Origin: Gammaproteobacteria bacterium
GTDB lineage: Bacteria > Pseudomonadota > Gammaproteobacteria > SZUA-140
NCBI GenBank assembly: GCA_021648525.1
Contig: JAKISP010000005.1
Span: forward strand, 33,262 to 97,261
DNA: 64,000 nucleotides
Direction: 5' to 3'
Below the pieces are notes generated by a model. That model had not been told where the DNA came from and did no database searches. It was given only the letters and a program-made list of their open reading frames with translations. Below, piece by piece: positions 1 through 8,818 of the stretch (positions are counted from its first letter, which is position 1; each line of letters begins with the position of its first letter). Made by a program: the position numbers and the translations under genes.

Positions 1-144
1 CTGATTGATGGCATCTTTTAACTGCTCAGAAAAATTTAGCCCTGTCGGATTGGCCCCAGCACTAGTCGTTTTATCTACACCTGTTGCCTCAAGCGCACTG
101 GTACGCAACTGTGATAATAAGTAATTTACATCAATGTCACTCAT
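1..144 (-). CDS. fliE: FliE, flagellar hook-basal body protein (N-terminal part; cut by window edge)
   Basis: The first 48 codons of a gene that runs out of the window. The translation begins MSDIDVNYLLSQLRTSALEA and continues with a G-L-N-F-S-E-Q-L-K-D-A-I stretch, as expected for FliE, the small protein joining the MS ring to the proximal rod. The ATG at 144 is preceded by AGGAGG at 157-152, which decides the start over an out-of-frame ATG at 151. It lies 23 bp after fleR on the same strand. A FleR-to-FliE order is usual in gammaproteobacterial flagellar clusters. Identity rests on a short fragment plus context. Confidence 0.85.
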   Translation of the reverse strand, partial: MSDIDVNYLLSQLRTSALEATGVDKTTSAGANPTGLNFSEQLKDAINQ

Positions 145-167
145 CACTCATCCTCCTGTTTGTAACC

Positions 168-1562
168 TTAAAACCCTTCTAGTCCACTTTGACCAACACT
201 CTGAATTAGAATTCCAGCATCGCGCATTTTTGCCAGTTTATAACGTAATGTTCGCTGACTAATCCCCAACTTCTGCGCCGTTGATTTTCGATTTCCACTC
301 ATCAATCGCAGCGTCTCTAAAATCATATTTTGCTCATGAGATTTGAGACTTTCTTTCGATGTCACTCCAGTGGGCGGTGCTGGTTGAGTAACTGGAACCT
401 GGCCATTGCTCACAATGGCACTGCTAGTTGATGAATTATCTGTTTCAAACTGAAGATCATCTACATTAATTGTCTGGCCAGATTTTAAAATCAGTGCACG
501 CTGCATAATATTATCTAATTCACGTACATTCCCCGGCCACGAATGAGATAGCAGCTTATTTTTTGCTGCAGTAGAAAGCTCAGGGGGAATTGCGCCATTA
601 AGGTCTTTGTTATTTCCAATCAAACGTTGAACCAGCGGTAAAATATCGGCAGGCCGGTCACGTAATGGAGCCATATAAAGAGGAAAAACATTTAAGCGAT
701 AAAATAGATCTTCACGAAAACGCTGTGCAGAGACCTCTTCCATCATTTTTCTATTTGACGTTGCCAGCACTCTCACATCTAGTGAAATCGTCTTACGTCC
801 ACCAAGGCGTTCAACTTCTCGTTCCTGCAATACACGAAGTAGTTTGGCCTGCAAACCAAGATCCATTTCAGAAATTTCGTCTAATAAAAGTGTTCCGCCC
901 TGAGCCTGTTCAAACTTTCCTGGCGATGCCTGGTACGCACCGGTAAAAGCGCCTTTTTCGTAACCAAACAGTGTTGCTTCTAGCATGTTCTCTGGAATAG
1001 CTGCACAGTTAATTGCGATGAATGGTTTTTCTGCACGATTTGAATGTTGATGAATGTATCGAGCCAGTACCTCTTTTCCAACACCACTATCACCGCTGAT
1101 CATTACAGTCGCATCACTTTTAGCAACTCGGCTTGCCATCTGTATCAAAGCCAGACTCTTTTCATCCCGTGCTATAAAGTTTTCAGTATCTACATGCTCT
1201 TTCGTGAAGTAACGCGCCACCATTTTAATCAGTGCGTTTGCATCAAATGGTTTTAGTAAATAATCGGAAGCACCCTCTCTCATCGCTTCAACTGCATTTT
1301 GAACACTGCCATGGGCAGTCATCAACAGCACAGGTAACGCTGGATTATTCGATTTGATTTTCTTAAGCAGGGCATTTCCATCCATCGGTTTCATCTGCAC
1401 ATCACTGATAACAAGGCCCACCTCATGAGAGGAAAGGACATCAAGTGCGGCACTACCATCCTCAGCAATGGCTACATCATAACCTGCTAAGTCCAGGGTA
1501 TCGCACAGTGCTTCACGCAATGAAACATCGTCTTCAACGACTAGTATAGTAGAACAATTCAT
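168..1562 (-). CDS. fleR: FleR/FlrC, sigma-54-dependent flagellar response regulator
   Basis: A 464-residue NtrC-type activator. It has a receiver domain at about 1-120 with phospho-acceptor D54 in VISDVQM and K104, an AAA+ domain with Walker A GDSGVGKE at 157-164 and the sigma-54 contact loop GAFTGA at 204-209, and a Fis-type helix-turn-helix at about 430-455 (AQKLGISQRTLRYKL). In the Pseudomonas/Vibrio hierarchy the FleS/FleR pair turns on basal body, hook and rod genes with RpoN. The start ATG has a strong GGAAGGAG upstream. fleS lies 60 bp upstream, so the two are probably co-transcribed from the sigma-54 promoter before fleS. Confidence 0.95.
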   Translation of the reverse strand: MNCSTILVVEDDVSLREALCDTLDLAGYDVAIAEDGSAALDVLSSHEVGLVISDVQMKPMDGNALLKKIKSNNPALPVLLMTAHGSVQNAVEAMREGASDYLLKPFDANALIKMVARYFTKEHVDTENFIARDEKSLALIQMASRVAKSDATVMISGDSGVGKEVLARYIHQHSNRAEKPFIAINCAAIPENMLEATLFGYEKGAFTGAYQASPGKFEQAQGGTLLLDEISEMDLGLQAKLLRVLQEREVERLGGRKTISLDVRVLATSNRKMMEEVSAQRFREDLFYRLNVFPLYMAPLRDRPADILPLVQRLIGNNKDLNGAIPPELSTAAKNKLLSHSWPGNVRELDNIMQRALILKSGQTINVDDLQFETDNSSTSSAIVSNGQVPVTQPAPPTGVTSKESLKSHEQNMILETLRLMSGNRKSTAQKLGISQRTLRYKLAKMRDAGILIQSVGQSGLEGF

Positions 1563-1622
1563 ATATACTCCTTCCAGTCAAACATTAATAGTGATGAGTA
1601 ACATGTCGCTACATCACTTGAA

Positions 1623-2825
1623 TTATTTATCAGCGTCATCTTTAAGCAGTGGCAGGCGTATCGCAAAGGTAGTACCTCCATGCTGTTTATCTGATGATGA
1701 TTCAATCCAGATAGCGCCATCATGTGCATGTATAATGGCCTGAACAACAGCCAGGCCCAGCCCTGTTCCCTGAGGCTTGGTTGTGAAAAATGGTTCAAAA
1801 ATTCTTTCTTGCATGCTGACTGAAATACCGTGACCGTTATCAGTAATAAAAATATCAATCGTCTCGGCTGTCACATTACGACATTCAACAATTACATGTC
1901 CGCTAACCTGCTCTTCAACACTAGTGTCATCACCTTTATCACAGGCCTGAATAGCATTTAGAACAAGATTTTGCAGTACCGCTGAAAGTGCTTCGTGATG
2001 ACCTGTAACTTTAACGTCTTCACTATTAATGATTTCGAATTCACATGCTCTACCCTCCAACTGAGGCGCCATCATCTGCTGAAGTTCACTCAACAAAGTG
2101 GTGAGCTTGATTTGGTCGGCACTATAATTGCCTCCTCGTGCAAATACCAGCATGTCATTCACTAAATGCTCTAAATGCTTTAGACGGGAGACAATCTGAT
2201 CTGCATAACGGCTACGACGACCTTGATCCAGGTCATCACGTTTCAGATGAGAGGCGTAAAGTAGACCGGAAGCTAAAGGAGTGCGTATTTGATGTGCAAT
2301 TGACGCCACCATCTCACCCATCGCGGATAGTCGCTGGTGTCGACTCAAAAGCGCCTGCATCGCACGCGCTTCTGTCACGTCTGTTAATAAGATAATTTGC
2401 CCTGGCGCATTGCAGGCTGGGCGTGTTGCAATATTGACGATGCGGCCATCGATTAAAGGAACATCATCACCACATGCTGTTGGTTGAAAAGCGCGGGCGA
2501 CCACATCACGCCACAGGACACTTAAGAGGGGTTCACCAATCAGTTCCGTTGCCGCGCGATTACACTGCTGAACGTAACCGTCACCATCCAGCACAATCAC
2601 TGCCGCAGGCAACGCATCTAGTAAACCTTCGAAGCGGCGAATGACCTGTTCATTATCACTATCACGCACATAACGGCGGCTACGCTCGATCGCCAGTTCA
2701 TCCGTTAACTGATGAACACGATCTTCCAGAATACGATAACTGCCAGCTAATTGATCTGAGGCCTGGTTAAAAAGACTAAACGCATCTTTTAACTCACTGC
2801 TGTCTGTTGCTTGCTGCTGACCCAT
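1623..2825 (-). CDS. fleS: FleS/FlrB, flagellar sensor histidine kinase
   Basis: A 400-residue soluble kinase. An N-terminal coiled-coil region is followed by a PAS domain at about 65-155, a HisKA domain with phospho-acceptor H178 in ASIAHQIRTPLASG, and a HATPase domain with an asparagine box (NLVLNAI), G1 box DNGHGIS and G2 box GTGLGLAV. No transmembrane segment is visible, as in FleS and FlrB, which are cytoplasmic and respond to flagellar assembly. It sits directly upstream of its expected partner fleR. A sigma-54 promoter sequence lies about 55 bp upstream of the start codon. Confidence 0.94.
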   Translation of the reverse strand: MGQQQATDSSELKDAFSLFNQASDQLAGSYRILEDRVHQLTDELAIERSRRYVRDSDNEQVIRRFEGLLDALPAAVIVLDGDGYVQQCNRAATELIGEPLLSVLWRDVVARAFQPTACGDDVPLIDGRIVNIATRPACNAPGQIILLTDVTEARAMQALLSRHQRLSAMGEMVASIAHQIRTPLASGLLYASHLKRDDLDQGRRSRYADQIVSRLKHLEHLVNDMLVFARGGNYSADQIKLTTLLSELQQMMAPQLEGRACEFEIINSEDVKVTGHHEALSAVLQNLVLNAIQACDKGDDTSVEEQVSGHVIVECRNVTAETIDIFITDNGHGISVSMQERIFEPFFTTKPQGTGLGLAVVQAIIHAHDGAIWIESSSDKQHGGTTFAIRLPLLKDDADK

Positions 2826-2880
2826 ACAAATACTACCCTCTTTAAATACCGCGAAGAATTAAATTCCTCACATTATCAAA

Positions 2881-2896
2881 AGCAATATTTGTGCCT
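2881..2896 (-). promoter_or_regulatory. Predicted sigma-54 promoter of fleSR
   Basis: On the minus strand the sequence reads AGGCAC-N5-TTGCT, with the invariant GG and GC dinucleotides separated by 10 bases, which is diagnostic spacing for RpoN. The predicted start is near 2870, giving a leader of roughly 45 nt before fleS. FleQ activates fleSR through sigma-54 in Pseudomonas, and fleQ is the next gene upstream. Confidence 0.75.
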
Positions 2897-2956
2897 AAAT
2901 TATTAACTAATTAAAATTCAATTAGTTACAGAAATATCATTAGAGAAAAGTCAAAT

Positions 2957-4405
2957 TTATGTCGCTTCATCTGAGCGCTGTAACCCATATTTCCGCAATT
3001 TCTCGACCAGTGTTGTTCTGCGCAGTCTTAAACGGTTTGCAGCATGAGCCACAACCCCATCAGCATCGTCTAATGCCTGTTTGATCAGGTTGCATTCCAG
3101 GTTACTCAAGTGTTCTTTCAGGTCTATGCCATCCTGCGGTAACCGAGGTGTATCAAGCAGATCTATCGATGCCGTCACCACACCTGGCGTATTATCGTAA
3201 ATAGCATTTTTCTGAATCGCAGCGGTTAGTGCTGTCGTATCAGCTCCGTTATCTACCTGGAATTTTTGCGGCAAATCATGTGCGTCCACCACGCCGTACG
3301 GGTGCATAATCACTAAACGTTCAATCATGTTTGCAAGCTCACGTACATTGCCCGGCCAATGATACTGACATAGCGCCAATACTGCCGCCTGCGTCAGGCG
3401 CACTGAACCACGCTTCTCATGCTCAAGTCGCTTGACCAATTCATTAACCAACAGTGGAATATCTTCGACACGCTCTCGCAACGGCGGCATATCAATGGGG
3501 AATACATTCAGGCGATAGAAAAGATCTTCTCTGAACTTGTTTTCAACAATCGCCTCTTCAAGGTTCCGATGAGTTGCTGCCACAATTCGTACATTTGATT
3601 GAATTGTCTTGTTACTACCCACACGCTCAAACGTGCGTTCCTGCAGTACTCGCAATAATTTAACCTGCATCTGAACACTCATATCACCAATTTCATCCAG
3701 AAACAGTGTACCGCCATCCGCTAGTTCAAAACGCCCCTGACGTGCACTGATCGCACCAGTAAAAGCACCCTTTTCATGGCCGAAAAGCTCACTTTCTAAC
3801 AATTCAGATGGGATCGCACCGCAGTTAATTGGCACAAAAGGTTTACCACGGCGTTCTGAGTGATAATGAACATTACGCGCAACAACCTCTTTACCCGTAC
3901 CCGACTCACCTAAAATTAATACGGTCGCATCAGAACCCGCGACCTGTTCAATCTGCACTCTAACCTCGCGAACACCACGACTATTTCCAACCAGACTGCG
4001 AAATAGCTCTGGGGAGTGTGCACCCTGACGCTTAGAATGGCTTTCACGAAAAACCTCGGCCTGCTGGATGGCTACGGTTAAGTCTCGATACTTAACCGGA
4101 TATTTTATTTTACCAAGAATACCAGCAGCAAGGTCAGTCGATAATTTAAGATTGTGATTGCTATCGGTTAAAAGAAAAACAGGAACTTGCTTACCCCATG
4201 CCTTTATTGCCTGCAGTAACTGAGGAAGCCTTTCACCTATGGATGTCGCCACAATAACAACACCGACATCATCTGCTTTGCACGTCGTCGGGGTCCACGC
4301 GTCTCCCGTGGTTAGCGTTACATTAGCGCAATCAATAAACCCCAGGATCGCCTTTAAATCCTGATGAGTCCCCTCATTAAGATCTATCACCAGGACTGAC
4401 TCCAT
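2957..4405 (-). CDS. fleQ: FleQ/FlrA, master flagellar sigma-54 activator
   Basis: A 482-residue enhancer-binding protein. The N-terminal domain (about 1-125) is receiver-like but lacks the usual phospho-acceptor (VVIVATS where an aspartate is expected), as in FleQ. The AAA+ domain has Walker A GESGTGKE at 166-173 and GAFTGA at 213-218. The C-terminus carries a Fis-type HTH (NRLRLRRTTLVEKLRKYGL). FleQ binds c-di-GMP in Pseudomonas and switches between flagellar and exopolysaccharide programmes. I infer the same here but cannot confirm the binding residues by eye. The ATG is preceded by GGGGAG. The upstream gap (4406-4611) shows no sigma-54 motif, consistent with FleQ being class I. Confidence 0.94.
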   Translation of the reverse strand: MESVLVIDLNEGTHQDLKAILGFIDCANVTLTTGDAWTPTTCKADDVGVVIVATSIGERLPQLLQAIKAWGKQVPVFLLTDSNHNLKLSTDLAAGILGKIKYPVKYRDLTVAIQQAEVFRESHSKRQGAHSPELFRSLVGNSRGVREVRVQIEQVAGSDATVLILGESGTGKEVVARNVHYHSERRGKPFVPINCGAIPSELLESELFGHEKGAFTGAISARQGRFELADGGTLFLDEIGDMSVQMQVKLLRVLQERTFERVGSNKTIQSNVRIVAATHRNLEEAIVENKFREDLFYRLNVFPIDMPPLRERVEDIPLLVNELVKRLEHEKRGSVRLTQAAVLALCQYHWPGNVRELANMIERLVIMHPYGVVDAHDLPQKFQVDNGADTTALTAAIQKNAIYDNTPGVVTASIDLLDTPRLPQDGIDLKEHLSNLECNLIKQALDDADGVVAHAANRLRLRRTTLVEKLRKYGLQRSDEAT

Positions 4406-4611
4406 TCTACGCTCCCCTTAAATCATATCGTTCAATTGTATGGTGCCTACAAACCCCTCGCACCCTTGGGACGTCAAAAAACTGTCACAAGAAACATAAC
4501 ACAGTGATTGCGACTGGTCAATAAACTACAACTGACTGATATAAAAAGGCTTTCATTATTGAAGTATTATTTATCCACAAAAAAGCCTAAAATGGACTAA
4601 AAAGCGCAACG

Positions 4612-5208
4612 CTATAATTTCGAGGCCCGACGCGACTGTGCAATGCAACGACGGTGCTGGCGAAAAATAAGTTTTTCAAGCCCCGATTGTACTGGCGCGC
4701 TCATTGTCTTGTAACTCAGGCGAATTCTGTATTTACTAGTAATTTCAGCGCGCCCCTCAACTGGGTCTACACTCAGCACTTTACCGATAACCACAAAAGG
4801 ACGCGGGTACTTATGATGTAAGTAGAGCGACAATTTCAGCAGCGCATCTGGACGCGGCGCAATAACCGACAACCATTCAACACCGCCAGAACCGAGCGTA
4901 ATTGGAACCGCTTCAGGCAGCGCCGTTTCACGCTCGACTAGCTGCGTGACCATATCAAGCAAGAGGTTTAATTTGAATTCGATTCGACTCAGATCTGAGC
5001 CATTACTGCTACCAGGCTCCTCCTGATTATCAACATGAAATTCATCTAAAGTGGTAATAAAGCGCAACACTTCTTCGTTCGCATCTTGCAAGCTCAGATA
5101 TGAGAACTCCAACTCGTCACGCTCAATATCACGCCACCTCAATGGCACGATATCTTTATAAATAACGCCCTCACCTAACTGCTCTCGATTATTGTCACTC
5201 ATAGTCAT
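4612..5208 (-). CDS. Atypical PilZ-like (tPilZ family) flagellar-cluster protein
   Basis: About 198 residues. The frame extends 13 codons further up to a TTG at 5247, but the ATGs at 5208 and 5202 (MSDNNREQL) are more likely starts. The protein has a helical middle (about residues 70-105) and a C-terminal half with beta-rich segments (VIAPRPDALLKLSLYLHHKYP, PFVVIGKVLSVDPVEGRAEITSKYRIRLS) ending in an Arg/His-rich tail. This matches the atypical PilZ proteins of flagellar clusters (Xanthomonas tetrameric type), which need not bind c-di-GMP. It lacks canonical RxxxR and DxSxxG motifs. Position between fliT and fleQ supports a motility role. Family call is moderate. Confidence 0.6.
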   Translation of the reverse strand: MTMSDNNREQLGEGVIYKDIVPLRWRDIERDELEFSYLSLQDANEEVLRFITTLDEFHVDNQEEPGSSNGSDLSRIEFKLNLLLDMVTQLVERETALPEAVPITLGSGGVEWLSVIAPRPDALLKLSLYLHHKYPRPFVVIGKVLSVDPVEGRAEITSKYRIRLSYKTMSAPVQSGLEKLIFRQHRRCIAQSRRASKL

Positions 5209-5278
5209 AAACGGACAATACAGGAACTTTAATTCACTGAACAACAAATTCTTTATATGCTAGCACGCCAAGTAACAT

Positions 5279-5650
5279 TTATTTTTCAAACATCGCATAT
5301 GCTTTTGATGCTTGCTTGCCACGATTAATCTTTTGAGCGCTTCCCAGAATGTCATGTTGTTCAGATAAACTTAACGCTATGATCGTCTTATCAGCAGCTA
5401 ACACCTCAAGAATGATGTTTGCTACATGTTCAGCTTCAGCTACTGAAGGCTTCGTTTCAAAAAAGGAATAAATCAGATGACTTCGTTCAGCCTCCAGCTT
5501 ATTAACATTGTCCCATGCCTGTTGTTGCGCCATCTGCAGCATTTTTTGGGTAATGGCCTGAATCAAATCAAGCTGTGCATTACGATCACTCAATGCTGCC
5601 AGGAACACACTATCATCAGTAGCAGGGATTGTAGAATACGTCGCCGACAT
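5279..5650 (-). CDS. fliT: FliT-like flagellar export chaperone
   Basis: 123 residues, wholly helical in appearance, with a FliT-type core (ITQKMLQMAQQQAWDNVNKLEAERSHLI) and a polar C-terminus. FliT binds the filament-cap protein FliD before export and in enterics also modulates FlhDC. Here it follows fliS by 11 bp and lies in the usual fliD-fliS-fliT order. FliT sequences diverge strongly, so the call leans on size, helical pattern and position. Confidence 0.75.
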   Translation of the reverse strand: MSATYSTIPATDDSVFLAALSDRNAQLDLIQAITQKMLQMAQQQAWDNVNKLEAERSHLIYSFFETKPSVAEAEHVANIILEVLAADKTIIALSLSEQHDILGSAQKINRGKQASKAYAMFEK

Positions 5651-5661
5651 TACGTAAAAAC

Positions 5662-6117
5662 CTAACTGACATTAGACACAGTTTTATCATGCTCACCCTT
5701 CACTTTACTTGCATGATCCATCACAATATCGTTAGGAATCGCATCCCACGCTCCTTTTATTTTATTCAGCAATTTTGAAACTTCATCTAGCAAATTAACA
5801 TCATTTTTTAAATTAGCCTGCAATAGATTATGTCCCATATATTCATAAAGGTCATCCAGGTTTTGAGCAATTTCACCGCCCGTTGGCTTATCAAGGCTGA
5901 CACGTAAACCATCAATGATCGAAATCGCAACGCTAATATTTTCACCCTTTTTAGCAATCTCATTCTGTTCCATATTGAATTTTGCAGCCGCAATCTTATC
6001 TAATGCCCCTTCCATCAACATCTGTATCAATCGATGCGGTGTCGCACTTTCAACCCCCCCTTGAACACTCTGCCTGATATACTGATCCACGCCAGATTTC
6101 CTGCCTGAAAAGCTCAT
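5662..6117 (-). CDS. fliS: FliS, flagellin export chaperone
   Basis: 151 residues with the FliS hallmark region near the N-terminus (QSVQGGVESATPHRLIQMLMEGAL) and LYEYMGHNLLQANLKND further on. FliS caps the C-terminal helix of flagellin in the cytoplasm and hands it to the FlhA export gate. It lies 51 bp downstream of fliD and 11 bp upstream of fliT, so all three are probably one transcript. Confidence 0.94.
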   Translation of the reverse strand: MSFSGRKSGVDQYIRQSVQGGVESATPHRLIQMLMEGALDKIAAAKFNMEQNEIAKKGENISVAISIIDGLRVSLDKPTGGEIAQNLDDLYEYMGHNLLQANLKNDVNLLDEVSKLLNKIKGAWDAIPNDIVMDHASKVKGEHDKTVSNVS

Positions 6118-6168
6118 CGTCTGATCTCCATCACGTTAATCCCTGTTATGATTATCCTGTACATTTTC

Positions 6169-8178
6169 CTATGATCTCCTACCACCAATCGTTGGTAGCG
6201 ACTCAAGCTGCTGACTCAAAAAACTACTTGTTCCTCGTAACTGGCTCACTAGCAGATCCATCGCCAGAAACTGCGACAAGAGTCGACTTTCAAGTGCCGC
6301 CATCCGTCCTCCTAAGACCACTCTGTCCTCATTAATACCTTCAATCCTGCTTTCAACCCCATCAATTCGAATATTAAGCGCCCCATCAGAATTAAGCATT
6401 CCATCAATCAATGAGCTTAACTTGTCAGCAAGTCCACGTGCAAACGCTATCGTACCGAGATCACCCTCGGCATCACCAAGGATCTCTACCGTCAAGCCTC
6501 CTGCATTTACAGTCCCCGTCAGCAGTCGTCCAGAACCTGAGGCGAGTTGCCCACCAATAGTACCAGCCACATCCAGCCCAACCACACCGGCACCCACACT
6601 CAAGCCAAGACCACTACCCTCGATTGCGTTAATATTAACCTTCGATTCACTGCCATAACGGGTAGATGATATTATAAAACGCTCGTTGCTCACCGTCGCA
6701 TCAAAAGCCACATTTGCTGAAACACCTGCATCTTTTAACGCAGTGACGCCATTGATGCGCGCTTGCAGCTCAGAGGCAAAAGCTGCCCCACTATAAGTGC
6801 CAGGCGTCAGAGTAATAGTGCCTGTTTGCTGATCATCAATGGTAAATGAAAACGTATCATTACTACCATCAATCACAATCGAACCTGAATACCCGAAGGC
6901 AGTACCAGTCGCGCTACCCTGAGTGGCGGCCTGTGTGATATCAATCGCGTATTCACCCGGTTGAGTGTTATTTGTTGAAGTCACAAAGTTGACCTGGCTA
7001 CTGCTTAATTGCCCCGCCACAGCAAAGAGGTAACCCACTGCTTCAGGACTACTAGACACTGCCGCTTCCAGTGTACTGTTATCAACCACCAACGTGCCAT
7101 CACGCTCCGTTGTAATGCCAATCTCTGCCAGCGATTGAAAACGACTAGAAAGCCCTTCAATAGTATTGTTTACTTCACGTCTTAATCGTCCTTCAACACT
7201 GCGCAGCACACTATCTCCCAGCAAAATCCCCCCTTGTTGGGTATCGGCATTATAGCTATTGAGCTCATTCATAATCCCCAGCAAAGCGTTATATTCAGCC
7301 ACAAAGTTCTGTACCGCATTAGAAACGGTATTATTATTGCGTGAAACATCAATATTAACCACACCGTCCTCGGCTAATTGTGCCTGTTTAAGGTTAAAGG
7401 TAACTCCACTAACCGCCTCTTTCACTACATTGGTAGCACTTGTCACGGCAAGGCCATTGATCGTCATGGCTGCATCCTGTCCTGCCAACGTCTGCTCAAG
7501 ATTAGTCGTGGTGCTATTAAACTCCAGCGCTGATAGAGTTGGGTCATCAACCGTAACCTCCATACTGTTGGCGGCACCCGTATCTGTTGAGGCATAGGTT
7601 AAGCGGTAATTAGTACCATCATAAATGATACTCGCCGATACACCGACATTAGCATTATTCACGGCATCGCGAATCCCTTCCAGGGTGTTGTTAGTGGCAT
7701 CAATGGTGACAGATGCCGTCGGTTTATCTGCATTCTGGCTAAATGAATTATAGGCCTCAGGGGATTCAACATAATCCGTGGTACCAAACTTAAAGGTCAC
7801 GGTGCCAGTGCCCACCACCTCGGTTACATTACTAAACCCGGTGGTCACCAGCGTGTGGGGCTGCGCCAAAGCACTCACTTTGATGCGATAACTTGAATTT
7901 GCTGCCTGATCTGTCGCATCAGCTGAGACAACATCAGCATCCGAAGAGCTAGTAGAAACGGCACTGAATGCGTTAATTGAGGAGATGGAATTGAGCGCGC
8001 TGTTAAATGATGAAAGTGCCCCTTTGAGTGAGCCATACGCAGTCAACTGGGCCTGATATGTCACTTCTTTTAATGCAAGGCGATTAGTAGCCGGCGTACG
8101 TTCGGCTTCAATAACCGAAGCTATCAATCCATTGATGTCCAGGCCGGAGCCGATACCTGGTGATGAAATGGAAGCCAT
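6169..8178 (-). CDS. fliD: FliD, flagellar filament cap protein
   Basis: 669 residues, longer than the roughly 450-480 of many FliD proteins. The N-terminus (SISSPGIGSGLDINGLIASVIEAERTP) is the classical FliD_N signature. A FliD_C-type region (NFVAEYNALLGIMNELNSY) starts near residue 290. The extra length is a second Thr/Ser/Gly-rich segment at about 395-560 that looks like a flagellin-hook domain insertion. The C-terminus ends in a helix (FLAMDLLVSQLRGTSSFLSQQLESL). The protein forms the cap under which flagellin folds. A sigma-54-like promoter lies 80 bp upstream. Confidence 0.94.
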   Translation of the reverse strand: MASISSPGIGSGLDINGLIASVIEAERTPATNRLALKEVTYQAQLTAYGSLKGALSSFNSALNSISSINAFSAVSTSSSDADVVSADATDQAANSSYRIKVSALAQPHTLVTTGFSNVTEVVGTGTVTFKFGTTDYVESPEAYNSFSQNADKPTASVTIDATNNTLEGIRDAVNNANVGVSASIIYDGTNYRLTYASTDTGAANSMEVTVDDPTLSALEFNSTTTNLEQTLAGQDAAMTINGLAVTSATNVVKEAVSGVTFNLKQAQLAEDGVVNIDVSRNNNTVSNAVQNFVAEYNALLGIMNELNSYNADTQQGGILLGDSVLRSVEGRLRREVNNTIEGLSSRFQSLAEIGITTERDGTLVVDNSTLEAAVSSSPEAVGYLFAVAGQLSSSQVNFVTSTNNTQPGEYAIDITQAATQGSATGTAFGYSGSIVIDGSNDTFSFTIDDQQTGTITLTPGTYSGAAFASELQARINGVTALKDAGVSANVAFDATVSNERFIISSTRYGSESKVNINAIEGSGLGLSVGAGVVGLDVAGTIGGQLASGSGRLLTGTVNAGGLTVEILGDAEGDLGTIAFARGLADKLSSLIDGMLNSDGALNIRIDGVESRIEGINEDRVVLGGRMAALESRLLSQFLAMDLLVSQLRGTSSFLSQQLESLPTIGGRRS

Positions 8179-8257
8179 ATAGCCCTCTTGTTACTACTTA
8201 CTAGAATCACTCCTCCTCTCTATGCTTTCATGAGAAGGGCTTTTTACAAAAATATAA

Positions 8258-8273
8258 AGCAATTTTGAGGCCA
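8258..8273 (-). promoter_or_regulatory. Predicted sigma-54 promoter of fliD
   Basis: The minus strand reads TGGCCT-N5-TTGCT with the GG and GC pairs 10 bases apart. The -24 element differs from TGGCAC at two positions. It would give a leader of about 70 nt before fliD and lies between flaG and fliD, so fliD could be expressed independently of flagellin. Confidence 0.55.
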
Positions 8274-8301
8274 TCCATTGTTAACACCTCAATTCATGAC
8301 C

Positions 8302-8730
8302 TTACGCTTTCTCATTGATCAGGGAACCGCCTGTTTCCATGTGGTCATCCATTCGACGCACCAGATTCAAAAATTCTTCAGAAGGAATTTGACGAATAAC
8401 TTCTTCGGATTCAGCATCATAGACCGTAATAACAATACGGTCTGTACCTTCATCAACAGAAAATTCCAGACCACGACGAATACTTTGTACATGGTCGCTC
8501 ATACGACTCACCGCGGCCTGAAGCTTACTGGTTTCAGACACCGCAGTGGCTTCTTCATTCGCCACACCTGGCAATGTTTGGTTGCTGCTGGCGGATTCCG
8601 CTTGCCGCCCACTACCGATTAATTTTATCGTTGGTCCTTCAGTACCAGGTGGTGCCACAACAGGTCTAGATTGATTAGAGGAATGCACCACATCCGTTGT
8701 GACCCTTGTAGCACTTAGGTCTATAGACAT
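8302..8730 (-). CDS. flaG: FlaG family flagellar protein
   Basis: 142 residues. The C-terminal half carries the FlaG pattern: a helix (AVSRMSDHVQSIRRGLEFSVDEGTDRIVI), then VYDAESEEVIRQIPSEEFLNLVRRMD. FlaG proteins affect filament length. The N-terminal 60 residues are low-complexity and unconserved in look. The start has AGGAGG in front. It lies 88 bp after the flagellin gene with a strong hairpin in between. Confidence 0.88.
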   Translation of the reverse strand: MSIDLSATRVTTDVVHSSNQSRPVVAPPGTEGPTIKLIGSGRQAESASSNQTLPGVANEEATAVSETSKLQAAVSRMSDHVQSIRRGLEFSVDEGTDRIVITVYDAESEEVIRQIPSEEFLNLVRRMDDHMETGGSLINEKA

Positions 8731-8772
8731 GACAGTTACCTCCTATGATTGATATAAAACTTTTCAGGAAAG

Positions 8773-8798
8773 GGTTCGGGGCTGCTGCCCCCCGAACC
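8773..8798 (-). terminator. Hairpin between fliC and flaG (partial terminator or RNA stabiliser)
   Basis: A perfect 9-bp stem GGTTCGGGG/CCCCGAACC around an 8-base loop, 20 bp after the flagellin stop. No good T-run follows on the minus strand, so it may stabilise the 3' end of abundant flagellin mRNA or terminate only partly. Confidence 0.5.
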
Positions 8799-8818
8799 GG
8801 CTCCTTTTACTTTTACAC

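Noticed and set aside
4520..4605. Terminator between fleQ and the atypical PilZ gene
   Set aside because: AGGCTTT and AAAGCCT could pair, but the loop of about 30 bases is too large for a convincing intrinsic terminator.
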